Positions 17,031-26,033 of a DNA stretch of 64,000 nt are shown here, piece after piece. This stretch comes from Lentisalinibacter orientalis (GTDB lineage Bacteria; Pseudomonadota; Gammaproteobacteria; Steroidobacterales; Woeseiaceae), in NCBI RefSeq assembly GCF_040706535.1, contig NZ_JAPDRJ010000001.1, positions 744,001 through 808,000 of the forward strand, given 5' to 3'. Position numbers and translations under genes: made by a program. The first letter of the stretch is position 1; the number at the start of each line of letters is the position of its first letter. The notes beneath the pieces were generated by a model. It made no database searches and was not told where the DNA came from. It saw nothing but the letters and a program-made list of their open reading frames with translations.

Positions 17031-19229
17031 ATGACTCGCACAACGAAGCCGCTGCCGGCGAACTATCAGGGTCTGGATTGCCTCGGGCTGGACGTCCTCA
17101 GGAATCCTCTCGGCTGGCTCGCCGCCCTCGTGCTGCTGTTCGCCTCCGCGGGCACCCACGCACAGGACGCGCCCGGGAACACCCTGCAGGACATTCAGGT
17201 CCAGTCGCTGCCCGGGCAGCAGGTGGAACTGCGGCTGATTCTTTCGGGGCCCGCTCCGGAGCCGCTCTCCTTCACCATCGACAACCCGGCGCGCATCGCG
17301 CTCGACCTGCCCGACACCGCCCTCGGCCTCAGCTCCCGTCGTCGCGACGTGGACCTGCGCATGCTGGATACCGTGCTGACCGCCGAGGCCAACGGCCGCA
17401 CCCGCGTGGTGCTGAACCTGGACAGCATGGTGCCTTACGAGACCCGTGTGTCCGGTAATACCGTCATCCTGACCCTCGGCGAGGGCGGTGACAGGGTGGC
17501 GGAGACCACCACGTTCACCGGCGCGCCGTCGGCCTCTTCCGCGGCCGCAAGCGGGCCGCGCGCCATCGAGAACGTCGACTTCCGCCGCACCCGTGAGGGC
17601 GGCGGCCGGATCATCATCGACCTGACCGACCCGTCCACGCCGGTGGATATCCGCCAGGAAGGCGGTCGCGTGGTCGCCGTGTTCAAGGGCACGGACCTGC
17701 CGGGCGAGCTCATCCGCCGTCTGGACGTGCAGGACTTCGCCACCCCCGTTACCACCATCGATGCGGTGCGGGTCAACGCCGACGCCCGCGTGCTGATCTC
17801 CGCCGACGGCGATTACGAGCAGCTCGCCTATCAGTCGGACGACGTCTTCACCATCGAGATCAACCCGGTGGCCGAGGAAGAGGAGCAGGCTGCCAGCCTG
17901 TTCGCCGAAGACAAGGACTACGAAGGCGAGCGGGTCACCCTGAATTTCCAGGACATTGAGACCCGTGCCGTGCTGCAGCTGCTGGCCGAGATCAGCGGCC
18001 GCAACATCGTGGTCTCCGATACCGTCCAGGGCAACGTCACCCTGCGGCTGAACAGCGTGCCCTGGGATCAGGCGCTCGACATCGTCCTGACCACCAAGGG
18101 TCTGGACATGCGCCAGAACGGCAACGTGATCATCGTGGCGCCGGCGGAAGAGATCGCCGCGCGGGAGAAGGCCGACCTCGAGGCCAAACAGGCCATCCAG
18201 GAGCTGGAGCCGTTGTTCTCCGAATTCCTGCAGGTCAACTACGCCAAGGCCAGCGATCTCGCCGCGCTGATCAAGGAAGGCGAGAACTCGCTGCTCTCCG
18301 ACCGCGGCTCGGTGGCCATCGACGAGCGCACCAACACGCTGCTGGTGCAGGATACCGTTGAGCGGTTGCGCGACGTGCGACGACTGGTGCAGATCCTGGA
18401 CATCCCCGTGCGCCAGGTCCTGATCGAGTCTCGCATCGTGGTCGTGAACGACGACTTCAGCCGCGAGCTCGGCGTCCGCCTCGGCCTCACCGCCGTGCAG
18501 GAGAACTCGAGCGACGGCCTGTTCTCGGTTACCGGCACGAGCGCCGGCTCCGACGTGATCACCGCCTCGGCGCTGGACAATCTGGCCAATACGGGCCAGC
18601 CCTTCCCGGTGGAAGCTCCCAGCGTCAACAACCGCTATAACGTGAACCTGCCGGTGAACAACCCGGCGGGCCAGATCGCGCTGGCCATCCTGGACTCCGA
18701 CTACATCGTCGACCTCGAACTCTCCGCCCTGCAGGCGGAGGGCCGGGGCGAGATCGTCTCGACGCCGCGCGTGATCACCGCCAACCAGAAGGAGGCGCTG
18801 ATCGAGCAGGGCGTGGAGATCCCGTTCCAGGAGTCCTCCTCCAGCGGCGCGACCACCACCCAGTTCAAAAAGGCGGTGCTGAGCCTGACGGTGACCCCGC
18901 AGATCACGCCGGACGACAACATCATCATGGATCTGCAGGTGAACTCGGACAGTGTCGGCGAGCTCGTGGCGAGCGCCACCGGCGGCTTCGTGCCGAGTAT
19001 CGACACCCGCGAGATCCGCACCCAGGTACTCGTGCGCGACGGCCAGACCGTCGTGCTCGGAGGAATCTACGAGACAGAGCGACGAGAAGTGGCCAACAAG
19101 GTCCCGCTGCTGGGCGATATCCCCGGCGTGGGCGCGCTGTTCCGCTCCACCCAGAACGTGGCGAACAAGTCGGAACTGCTCATCTTCGTGACACCGAAGA
19201 TCCTGGAAGAAAACGCAGTCGTTTACTGA
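17031..19229 (+). CDS. pilQ: Type IV pilus secretin PilQ
   Basis: PilQ is the outer-membrane secretin ring through which the pilus passes. From the ATG at 17031 (after GGGAGA) it has 732 residues; an in-frame ATG at 17010 is possible. A signal peptide ends near THAQ. Two AMIN domains follow, then a secretin/TonB short N-terminal domain (RVTLNFQDIETRAVLQLLAEISGRNIVVSD), an N1 domain and the secretin barrel (VEIPFQESSSSGATTTQFKKAVLSLTVTPQITPDD, LLGDIPGVGALFRS). It is the last gene of pilMNOPQ. Confidence 0.95.
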   Translation: MTRTTKPLPANYQGLDCLGLDVLRNPLGWLAALVLLFASAGTHAQDAPGNTLQDIQVQSLPGQQVELRLILSGPAPEPLSFTIDNPARIALDLPDTALGLSSRRRDVDLRMLDTVLTAEANGRTRVVLNLDSMVPYETRVSGNTVILTLGEGGDRVAETTTFTGAPSASSAAASGPRAIENVDFRRTREGGGRIIIDLTDPSTPVDIRQEGGRVVAVFKGTDLPGELIRRLDVQDFATPVTTIDAVRVNADARVLISADGDYEQLAYQSDDVFTIEINPVAEEEEQAASLFAEDKDYEGERVTLNFQDIETRAVLQLLAEISGRNIVVSDTVQGNVTLRLNSVPWDQALDIVLTTKGLDMRQNGNVIIVAPAEEIAAREKADLEAKQAIQELEPLFSEFLQVNYAKASDLAALIKEGENSLLSDRGSVAIDERTNTLLVQDTVERLRDVRRLVQILDIPVRQVLIESRIVVVNDDFSRELGVRLGLTAVQENSSDGLFSVTGTSAGSDVITASALDNLANTGQPFPVEAPSVNNRYNVNLPVNNPAGQIALAILDSDYIVDLELSALQAEGRGEIVSTPRVITANQKEALIEQGVEIPFQESSSSGATTTQFKKAVLSLTVTPQITPDDNIIMDLQVNSDSVGELVASATGGFVPSIDTREIRTQVLVRDGQTVVLGGIYETERREVANKVPLLGDIPGVGALFRSTQNVANKSELLIFVTPKILEENAVVY

Positions 19230-19266
19230 TGGCGCACGACCGCCCTAAAGCTTGGGAATCGAACCG

Positions 19267-21132
19267 ATGAGAAAACTCTCGACTCTGCCGACACTGCTTA
19301 TCGCATTCATGGGGCTCGCGCTCGGCGCCTGTTCCAGCGGTGGCACCGACAACTCGTTCGCCGGCGGCGGCGACGGCGGCACGGGTGGCGGCGCCGGACC
19401 CGACCAGCCCACGCCGGCCAGCGTCACGGTGCTGACCAGCAGCCCCCAGCTGCCCTCGGCGGGCGGTTCGGAGGTGACCATCACCGCGCTGGTCCGCGAC
19501 GCGGACAACCGGGTGATGGCCGACCAGCCGGTCGTATTCTCCTCCACCTCGGGCATCCTGACGGTCAACGAGGTCACCACGCTGGAGAACGGCACGGCGA
19601 CGGCCTCGCTGGGCACCGCGGGCGACCCCACCAACCGGGCCATCACCGTGACGGCCGACGTGAACGGTCTCACCAACGCCGTGGACGTCAACGTGGTGGG
19701 CACGACCATCACGCTGCAGGGGCCGGCCAGCCTGGCCCAGGGCGACAGCGCGAACTACAGCGTCGTGCTGGCCGATTCCAACGGCGACGGCATCCCCGGC
19801 CAGACGGTGGACGTGGCCTCCGCGAACGGCAACACACTGGCCTCCAGTTCGCTGGTCACCGACAACCTCGGCCAGGCCCAGGTACAGGTGACCGCCTCGA
19901 CCGCCGGTGCGGATACGCTGTCGGCGACGGCGCTCGGTATCACCGACGAGGTGACCCTGACCGTCTCGGACGACTCCTTCGTCATCACGGCGCCGGCCTC
20001 GGGCACCCAGGTGCCGCTGAATACGCCGGTCACGGTCACGGTCAACTGGACCGTCGGCGGCGCGGCCCAGGCGGGCGAGAACGTCACGTTCTCCACCACC
20101 CGCGGCACGCTGTCCGCCCCGTCGGCAACCACCGACGCCAACGGCGACGCCTCGGTGGACCTGCAGGCATCGAATGCCGGTCCTGCGGTGATTACGGCCA
20201 CCAACCCGGACGGCACCGAGACGACCGTGCAGATCCAGTTCGTCGCGACCACCGCCGACAGCATCGAGGTGCAGGCGAGCCCGTTCACCGTGGCGCCCAG
20301 CGAGCAGAGCGCGATCACCGCCATCGTGCGGGACGCCGCCGGCAACCTGGTGGCCAACAAGGTCGTGGACTTCAGCCTCGACGACGTCACCGGCGGCTCG
20401 CTGTCCGCCGGCTCGGCCACCACCAACACCCAGGGCCGGGCCACGGTGTCCTACACCGCCGGCTCCAGCACGAGTGCCAGCAACGGCGTCAGCATCACCG
20501 CCACCGTGCGGGACACGCCGGCGGTCAGCGGCTCGGTGAATCTCACCGTCGCCCAGCTGGAGGTCTTCATCACGCTGGGTACCGGCAACGAGATCAACGA
20601 GCCGAACCAGGCCCAGTACCGCAAGGAATACGCGGTCCAGGTCACCGACTCCCAGGGCGCGGGCGTGGCCGACGTGACCGTGCAGATGCGCATCCAGTCG
20701 GACGCGTACTACAAGGGCTACTGGGTGTACGACAGCGTCGCCAGCCAGTGGGTCCAGGTGATCACCGCCGGGCCCTGCGCCGACGAGGACGTCAACCGCA
20801 ACGGCGTACTCGATCCGGGTGAGGACAACAACAGCAGCGGCACCCTGGAGGCCGGCAACATCGCGACGGTGGCCGCCCAGAGTACCGGCAACGGCACCTT
20901 CTCCACGGATCAGAACGGCTTCGGCATCGTCGACGTGATCTATCCCCAGGAGTTCGCCCGCTGGGTGGACGTGACCCTCACCGCCCAGGCGACGGTCCAG
21001 GGAACGGAGACCACGGAGACCTCGAAGTTCCGGTTGCCGATCGCAGCGAGCGACGTGACTGACCAGAACACGAACCCGCCGGGCAATCCGAGCCCGTTCG
21101 GCGAATCCAATACCTGCAACGATACGCTCTGA
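19267..21132 (+). CDS. Ig-like (Big_1/invasin-type) repeat lipoprotein
   Basis: The 621-residue protein has a lipoprotein signal ending LGAC (lipidated Cys22) and a Gly-rich linker. Four tandem Ig-like domains of about 90 residues follow (about 50-135, 136-225, 226-320 and 321-425), each with the PVVFSS...TDANGDASV pattern of Big_1 domains. The C-terminal domain (about 426-621) carries DVNRNGVLDPGED, a calcium-loop-like DxNxNGxxD motif. It is probably anchored to the outer membrane. It begins 37 bp after pilQ and ends at a terminator, so it is likely co-expressed with the pilus genes. This position, between pilQ and aroK, is unusual. An adhesin or secretin accessory role is inference. Confidence 0.85.
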   Translation: MRKLSTLPTLLIAFMGLALGACSSGGTDNSFAGGGDGGTGGGAGPDQPTPASVTVLTSSPQLPSAGGSEVTITALVRDADNRVMADQPVVFSSTSGILTVNEVTTLENGTATASLGTAGDPTNRAITVTADVNGLTNAVDVNVVGTTITLQGPASLAQGDSANYSVVLADSNGDGIPGQTVDVASANGNTLASSSLVTDNLGQAQVQVTASTAGADTLSATALGITDEVTLTVSDDSFVITAPASGTQVPLNTPVTVTVNWTVGGAAQAGENVTFSTTRGTLSAPSATTDANGDASVDLQASNAGPAVITATNPDGTETTVQIQFVATTADSIEVQASPFTVAPSEQSAITAIVRDAAGNLVANKVVDFSLDDVTGGSLSAGSATTNTQGRATVSYTAGSSTSASNGVSITATVRDTPAVSGSVNLTVAQLEVFITLGTGNEINEPNQAQYRKEYAVQVTDSQGAGVADVTVQMRIQSDAYYKGYWVYDSVASQWVQVITAGPCADEDVNRNGVLDPGEDNNSSGTLEAGNIATVAAQSTGNGTFSTDQNGFGIVDVIYPQEFARWVDVTLTAQATVQGTETTETSKFRLPIAASDVTDQNTNPPGNPSPFGESNTCNDTL

Positions 21133-21145
21133 TCGAGTGAGCGGG

Positions 21146-21176
21146 AAAGCCGGCCTCCGGGCCGGCTTTCTTCTTT
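21146..21176 (+). terminator. Intrinsic terminator between the Ig-like lipoprotein and aroK
   Basis: AAAGCCGGC (21146-21154) and GCCGGCTTT (21161-21169) form a perfect 9-bp stem with a 6-nt loop, followed by the pyrimidine tail CTTCTTT. It ends the pilMNOPQ-lipoprotein transcript about 15 bp before the aroK start. Confidence 0.85.
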
Positions 21177-21189
21177 CCGGACGGCAATC

Positions 21190-21699
21190 TTGAGTGACGG
21201 CACCAGGATATTTCTCGTAGGCCCCATGGGCGCGGGGAAGTCCGCGGTCGGCCGCGCGCTGGCCCGGGCCCTGAAGCTCGAGTTCGTGGACACCGACGAC
21301 GAGATCGAGCGGCGCACCGGCGTCGACATTCCGTTCATCTTCGAGAAGGAAGGCGAGGCGGGCTTCCGCAAACGTGAAGCGGCGGTCGTCGACGAACTCA
21401 CGGCCCGGCCGGATCTGGTGCTGGCCACCGGCGGCGGCGTGGTGGGCGATCCGGACAACCGCCGGCATCTGGCCGCGCGGGGCACGGTGGTCTACCTCCA
21501 CACCACGGTGGCGCAGCAGCTCGCGCGTACCCGCCGCGGCCGCGAGCGGCCCATGCTGGCCGCGGGCGATCCGGAAGAGACCCTCGGCCGGCTGTTCGCC
21601 GAACGCGACCCCCTGTACCGGGAGATTGCCGACCTGGTGATCGAGACCGACGGCCGCCGGGTGCACCACGTGGTCGAGGATATCCGCAGCCGGCTGTGA
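21190..21699 (+). CDS. aroK: Shikimate kinase
   Basis: Shikimate kinase phosphorylates shikimate at the 3-OH in the chorismate pathway. The 169-residue product has the P-loop GPMGAGKSAVGRALA, the shikimate-binding DTDDEIERR and GFRKRE, LATGGGVV and the lid RRGRERPML. The start is TTG; no ATG or GTG precedes the P-loop, so TTG is required. It lies just after an intrinsic terminator. pilQ-aroK-aroB is the ancestral order, here separated by the Ig-like lipoprotein gene. Confidence 0.94.
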   Translation: MSDGTRIFLVGPMGAGKSAVGRALARALKLEFVDTDDEIERRTGVDIPFIFEKEGEAGFRKREAAVVDELTARPDLVLATGGGVVGDPDNRRHLAARGTVVYLHTTVAQQLARTRRGRERPMLAAGDPEETLGRLFAERDPLYREIADLVIETDGRRVHHVVEDIRSRL

Positions 21700-21776
21700 C
21701 CGGCCGTGACGGCGCTTGATTCTACCGCCGGCGCCCGGCAACTTAGGCGCTCTCCCGGCATCAGGAGCCGCCTTCC

Positions 21777-22859
21777 GTGACAGACCCCGAGACGCTCACC
21801 GTCCAGCTGGGCGCCAGAAGCTACCCGATCGTCGTCGGCCAGGGCCTGCTCGACGATGCCGATGCGCTCGCGGTTCGCCTGCGCGGACCGGATGCGGTGG
21901 TGGTGACAAACGACGTGGTGGGCCCGCTGTATCTGGATGCCGCCCGGCGCGCCCTGGGCGACCGGCTCGCCGCCGTGCACGTGCTGCCGGACGGGGAAGC
22001 GCACAAGGACCTGGGCCAGGTGGCCGCGATCATCGACACACTGGTGGGTGCAGGCGCCAACCGGGATACGACCGTGGTGGCGCTGGGCGGCGGCGTCGTG
22101 GGCGACATGGCCGGCTTCGCCGCGGCCTGCTACCAGCGGGGCGTGGACTTCATCCAGGTGCCCACCACGCTGCTGGCCCAGGTGGACTCGTCGGTGGGCG
22201 GCAAGACCGGCGTCAACCACCCTCGGGGCAAGAACCTGATCGGGGCATTCCATCAGCCGACCTTCGTGCTGATCGACCTCGCCACCCTGGATACCCTGCC
22301 GGACCGGGAGCTGGCCGCCGGCCTCGCCGAGATCATCAAATACGGCCTGCTGGGCGACGCGGCCTTCTTCGGCTGGCTCGAGGACAACATGGCCGCGCTG
22401 CGGCGCCGGGACACGGCGGCGCTGCAGCACGCGGTGCGCCGCTGCTGCGAGATGAAGGCCGCCATCGTGGCGGCCGACGAGCGCGAGGCGGGCCAGCGGG
22501 CGCTCCTGAACCTCGGGCATACCTTCGGCCACGCCATCGAGTCGGTCACGGGCTACGGCGAATGGCTGCACGGCGAGGCGGTGGCGGCGGGCATGCTGAT
22601 GGCGGCCCGGGTCAGCGGCCTGGCCGGGGCCGAGCTCGACCGCATCCGCAATCTGATCGCGGCCGCCGGGCTGCCTGTGGCACCGCCGCCGGTGGGCGCC
22701 GTGCGGCTGCGCGAGGCGATGCAGCTCGACAAGAAGGTGCAGGCCGGACGCCTGCGGCTGGTCCTGCTGCGCGCCATCGGCGAGGCTTACGTGACTGCGG
22801 ACTTCTCCGCGCAGGCGCTGGCCGAAGCGCTGGCGCCGGCCGACGTCGGGGCGGACTGA
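21777..22859 (+). CDS. aroB: 3-dehydroquinate synthase
   Basis: AroB converts DAHP to 3-dehydroquinate, the second shikimate-pathway step, using NAD and a divalent metal. The 360-residue product has the NAD-binding GGGVVGDMAGFAA, DSSVGGKTGVNHPRGKNLIGAFHQP, and metal-ligand histidines in LNLGHTFGHAIE and GEWLHGEAVAAGM. Translation starts at GTG 77 bp after aroK. With aroK it feeds chorismate to the trp operon further along. Confidence 0.96.
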   Translation: MTDPETLTVQLGARSYPIVVGQGLLDDADALAVRLRGPDAVVVTNDVVGPLYLDAARRALGDRLAAVHVLPDGEAHKDLGQVAAIIDTLVGAGANRDTTVVALGGGVVGDMAGFAAACYQRGVDFIQVPTTLLAQVDSSVGGKTGVNHPRGKNLIGAFHQPTFVLIDLATLDTLPDRELAAGLAEIIKYGLLGDAAFFGWLEDNMAALRRRDTAALQHAVRRCCEMKAAIVAADEREAGQRALLNLGHTFGHAIESVTGYGEWLHGEAVAAGMLMAARVSGLAGAELDRIRNLIAAAGLPVAPPPVGAVRLREAMQLDKKVQAGRLRLVLLRAIGEAYVTADFSAQALAEALAPADVGAD

Positions 22860-22863
22860 GCGG

Positions 22864-24057
22864 GTGTCGGGAACGATGGAATACGTGAATCTGGAGCGAG
22901 CCGACGACGGCCTGCTGCCGGGGGCCGCGCGGGAGTCGCAGAGCCCGGGCCGCCGCCACGACGAGCCGCCGCCGGTCTACCGCGGCGAGTACCAGCGCGA
23001 CCGGGACCGCATCATCCACGCCAGCGCGTTCCGCCGCCTGGTCTACAAGACCCAGGTGTTCGTGAACCACGAGGGGGACCTGTACCGCACGCGGCTCACC
23101 CACTCGCTGGAGGTGGCCCAGATCGCCCGCAGCGTGGCCCATACCCTCGGGCTCAACGAGACCCTGGCCGAGGCCATCTGCCTGGCCCACGATCTCGGCC
23201 ACACCCCCTTCGGCCACGCGGGGCAGGACGCGCTGAACGAGTGCATGCGGGACTACGGCGGCTTCGAGCACAACCTGCAGTCCCTGCGTGTGGTCGACGA
23301 GCTGGAGGAGAAGTACGCGGAATTCGCCGGCCTGAACCTCATGTACGAGACCCGGGAGGGCATACTGAAGCACTGCTCCGCCCGCCACGCCCGGGAGCTC
23401 GGCGAGCTCGGGCGGCGCTTCCTGGAGCGCCGCCAGCCGGGACTGGAAGCTCAGCTCGCGAATCTCGCCGACGAGATCGCCTACAACAACCACGACGTGG
23501 ACGACGGGCTGCGCGCCGGCCTGCTGGGCGTGGAGATGCTGCGCGCGGAGCCACTGTTCGCCGCGCAGCACGACGAAGTGCTGGCCCGCTATCCCGGTCT
23601 GGAAGGCCGGCGCCTGATCCACGAGGTGATCCGGCGCATGATCAACCGGGTGGTCACCGACCTCATCCGGGAGACCGCCGGGCGGCTGCGTGCCGCGAAC
23701 CCCCGCTCCATCGACGAGGTGCGCGACCAGGAGCGGCCGCTGGTGGGCTTCGGCGACGAGGTCCGGGAGCAGCACCTCTCGCTGAAGCGATTCCTGCACG
23801 CGAACCTCTACCGCCATCATCGGGTGCTGGGCATGACGCTGAAGGCACGGCGGGTCGTCGAGACCCTGTTCGCCGCCTACATGGACGAGCCCCGGCTCAT
23901 GCCCGCCGAGTTCGCCACCGCGGCCCGCTCCGCCGGCCGGGACCACGGGGACGCCGCCCGCGCACGGGTGGTGGCGGACTACGTCGCCGGCATGACGGAC
24001 CGCTACGCCATCGCGGAGCACGAGCGGCTCACCGACCCCGCCGTCGGCAACACCTGA
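22864..24057 (+). CDS. dgt: Deoxyguanosinetriphosphate triphosphohydrolase-like HD protein
   Basis: The product of about 397 residues belongs to the dNTP triphosphohydrolase (HD superfamily) group, which splits dNTPs to deoxynucleosides and triphosphate. Metal-binding motifs are THSLEVAQIARSVAH and AICLAHDLGHTPFGHAGQ, with downstream ADEIAYNNHDVDDG. GTG 22864 and ATG 22876 are both possible starts; neither has a clearly better ribosome-binding site. It follows aroB by 4 bp. The aroB-dgt pairing suggests co-transcription rather than a pathway link. Confidence 0.9.
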   Translation: MSGTMEYVNLERADDGLLPGAARESQSPGRRHDEPPPVYRGEYQRDRDRIIHASAFRRLVYKTQVFVNHEGDLYRTRLTHSLEVAQIARSVAHTLGLNETLAEAICLAHDLGHTPFGHAGQDALNECMRDYGGFEHNLQSLRVVDELEEKYAEFAGLNLMYETREGILKHCSARHARELGELGRRFLERRQPGLEAQLANLADEIAYNNHDVDDGLRAGLLGVEMLRAEPLFAAQHDEVLARYPGLEGRRLIHEVIRRMINRVVTDLIRETAGRLRAANPRSIDEVRDQERPLVGFGDEVREQHLSLKRFLHANLYRHHRVLGMTLKARRVVETLFAAYMDEPRLMPAEFATAARSAGRDHGDAARARVVADYVAGMTDRYAIAEHERLTDPAVGNT

Positions 24058-24118
24058 GCCGCAGCCCCCGACCGCACGGAGCGGTGATAGAATGCACGCC
24101 CGCAGCCGAGGGGACACC

Positions 24119-24844
24119 GTGACCGAGCAGAGCATCGCTGACATAGCCGCCAGGGACAGACTGATATTCGCACTCGACGTGCCGGACGTCGGCGCGGCCC
24201 GGCGGCTCGCCGAGGAGCTCGGGGACAGCGTCTCGTTCTACAAGATCGGTCTGGAACTGGCCATGAGCGGCGGCTATTTCGAGCTCGCCGACTGGCTGAT
24301 CGAACGGGACAAGAAGGTCTTCCTGGACGTGAAGCTGTTCGACGTGCCGGCGACAGTCGGGGCGGCGGTGCGCAACCTGGCGGCCCGCGGCGCCACCTTC
24401 GCCACGGTACACGGCAACCAGTCCATCATGGAGGCGGCCGCCGAGAACAAGGGCGACCTGAAGGTGCTGGCCGTGACCGTGCTGACCAGCCTCGACCGGG
24501 GCGACCTGGACGATCTCGGTTTCGACTGCGACGTGGAGGAGCTGGTGCTGTCCCGGGCCCGGCGCGCCTTCGAGGCCGGCTGCGACGGGGTGATCTCCTC
24601 CGGACTGGAGGTGCCGCGCCTGCGCGAGCACGTCGACAACCGCCTGCTGGTGGTGACGCCGGGCATCCGCCCGGTCGACAACCGCCCCGCGGACGACCAG
24701 AAGCGGGTGGTCAGCGTCGAGGAGGCCTTTGCCAACGGCGCGGATCACATCGTCGTCGGCCGCCCCATCCGGGACGCCGATTCGCCGCGGGCCGCCGCGG
24801 AAGCCATACAGACCACCATCGCCGGCCTGTTCCCGGCGGAGTAG
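24119..24844 (+). CDS. pyrF: Orotidine 5'-phosphate decarboxylase
   Basis: PyrF makes UMP from OMP, the last step of pyrimidine synthesis. The GTG at 24119, preceded by GAGGGG, gives 241 residues, and LIFALDVPDV is at the expected position. The catalytic Lys/Asp motif reads FLDVKLFDVPATV; the usual DLKLHDIP His is Phe here, a mild deviation. The phosphate-binding end is VTPGIRP and IVVGRPI. The start at 24092 adds nine non-conserved residues and is less likely. The stop lies 4 bp before hemE. Confidence 0.93.
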   Translation: MTEQSIADIAARDRLIFALDVPDVGAARRLAEELGDSVSFYKIGLELAMSGGYFELADWLIERDKKVFLDVKLFDVPATVGAAVRNLAARGATFATVHGNQSIMEAAAENKGDLKVLAVTVLTSLDRGDLDDLGFDCDVEELVLSRARRAFEAGCDGVISSGLEVPRLREHVDNRLLVVTPGIRPVDNRPADDQKRVVSVEEAFANGADHIVVGRPIRDADSPRAAAEAIQTTIAGLFPAE

Positions 24845-24848
24845 ATTG

Positions 24849-25910
24849 ATGAGCGAACTCGAGAACGATCTGTTGTTACGCGCCCTGCTGCGCGAGCCCG
24901 TGCCGCGCACGCCGGTGTGGATGATGCGCCAGGCGGGCCGTTACCTGCCCGAATACCGGGCCACCCGGGCGCAGGCCGGTAACTTCATGGCTCTGTGCGG
25001 CAACCCCGACTTCGCCTGCGAGGTGACCCTGCAGCCGCTGGAGCGCTACCCGCTGGACGCCGCCATCCTGTTCTCCGACATCCTGACGGTGCCGGATGCG
25101 ATGGGCTGCGGGCTGTACTTCGAGACCGGTGAGGGGCCCAAGTTCGAGCGCCCGGTGCGCACGCCCGCCGAGATCGAGCAGCTGGCGGTGCCGGACGTGG
25201 CGGAGAAACTCGGCTACGTCATCGACGCCGTCCGGGTGATCCGCCGCGAGCTGGCGGGCCGGGTGCCGCTGATCGGTTTCTCCGGCAGCCCCTGGACCGT
25301 GGCCACCTACATGGTCGAGGGCGGCAGCAGCAAAAACTTCGGCCGCATCAAGGGGCTGCTATACGACCGCCCCGATCTGATGGAGCTACTGCTGAACAAA
25401 CTCGCCGACACCACCCGCGAATACCTGAACGCCCAGATCCGGGCCGGTGCCCAGGCGGTGATGATCTTCGATACCTGGGGCGGGGTGCTGACGCCGGATA
25501 CCTACCGGCGCTTCTCGCTGGCGGCCATGCAGCGGGTGATGGACGGACTCGAGCGCGAGCAGGACGGCCGCCGCGTCCCCGTGGTGCTGTTCACGAAGAA
25601 TGCCGGCCCGCTGCTCGCCGACATGGCGGAGACGGGCTGCGACGCCCTCGGCGTGGACTGGACCACCGACCTCGCCGACGCGCGCCGCTATACCGGCGAC
25701 AAGGTGGCGCTGCAGGGCAACCTGGATCCGTCCATACTCTACGCGGGGCCGGAGGCGATCGCCGAGGCGGTGGCCGGCGTCCTGGCCAGCTACGGGAAAG
25801 GTCCCGGCCACGTGTTCAACCTGGGCCACGGCATTCATCCGGACATCGATCCGGAGCACGTCAGCGCCATGCTGGAGGCCGTACACAGGCTGAGCCCGCA
25901 GTACCATTGA
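24849..25910 (+). CDS. hemE: Uroporphyrinogen decarboxylase
   Basis: HemE decarboxylates uroporphyrinogen III to coproporphyrinogen III in heme synthesis. The 353-residue protein has the signature PVWMMRQAGRYLPEYR, ILFSDILTVPDAMG with its active-site Asp, GFSGSPWT and LQGNLDPSILYA. The true start is the ATG at 24849, after pyrF; the open frame extending into pyrF is a shadow. The stop codon falls in a 13-bp tandem repeat. Confidence 0.96.
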   Translation: MSELENDLLLRALLREPVPRTPVWMMRQAGRYLPEYRATRAQAGNFMALCGNPDFACEVTLQPLERYPLDAAILFSDILTVPDAMGCGLYFETGEGPKFERPVRTPAEIEQLAVPDVAEKLGYVIDAVRVIRRELAGRVPLIGFSGSPWTVATYMVEGGSSKNFGRIKGLLYDRPDLMELLLNKLADTTREYLNAQIRAGAQAVMIFDTWGGVLTPDTYRRFSLAAMQRVMDGLEREQDGRRVPVVLFTKNAGPLLADMAETGCDALGVDWTTDLADARRYTGDKVALQGNLDPSILYAGPEAIAEAVAGVLASYGKGPGHVFNLGHGIHPDIDPEHVSAMLEAVHRLSPQYH

Positions 25911-25930
25911 CCAGTCCCATTGACCGGTCC
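25905..25930 (+). repeat. 13-bp tandem repeat at the hemE stop
   Basis: CATTGACCAGTCC (25905-25917) is followed directly by CATTGACCGGTCC (25918-25930), one mismatch apart. Weaker related units (CACTGAACC-like) continue to about 25968. The first unit contains the hemE stop codon. The pattern suggests replication slippage after the gene end. Confidence 0.7.
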
Positions 25931-26033
25931 ATCGAACCCTTGTCACTGAACCAGCTCCACTGAACGCGGAGTCCTGACGGGAGCGCCGCCGCGGAAGGGA
26001 TACCGCGGATCCGCACCCGGGCGCGGAAAAGCC

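Noticed and set aside
25907..25963. A short TTG-initiated ORF starting at the hemE stop codon
   Set aside because: It overlaps the stop as TTGA but lies within a 13-bp repeat whose period (3k+1) does not keep relay coupling, and no gene follows within 70 bp.
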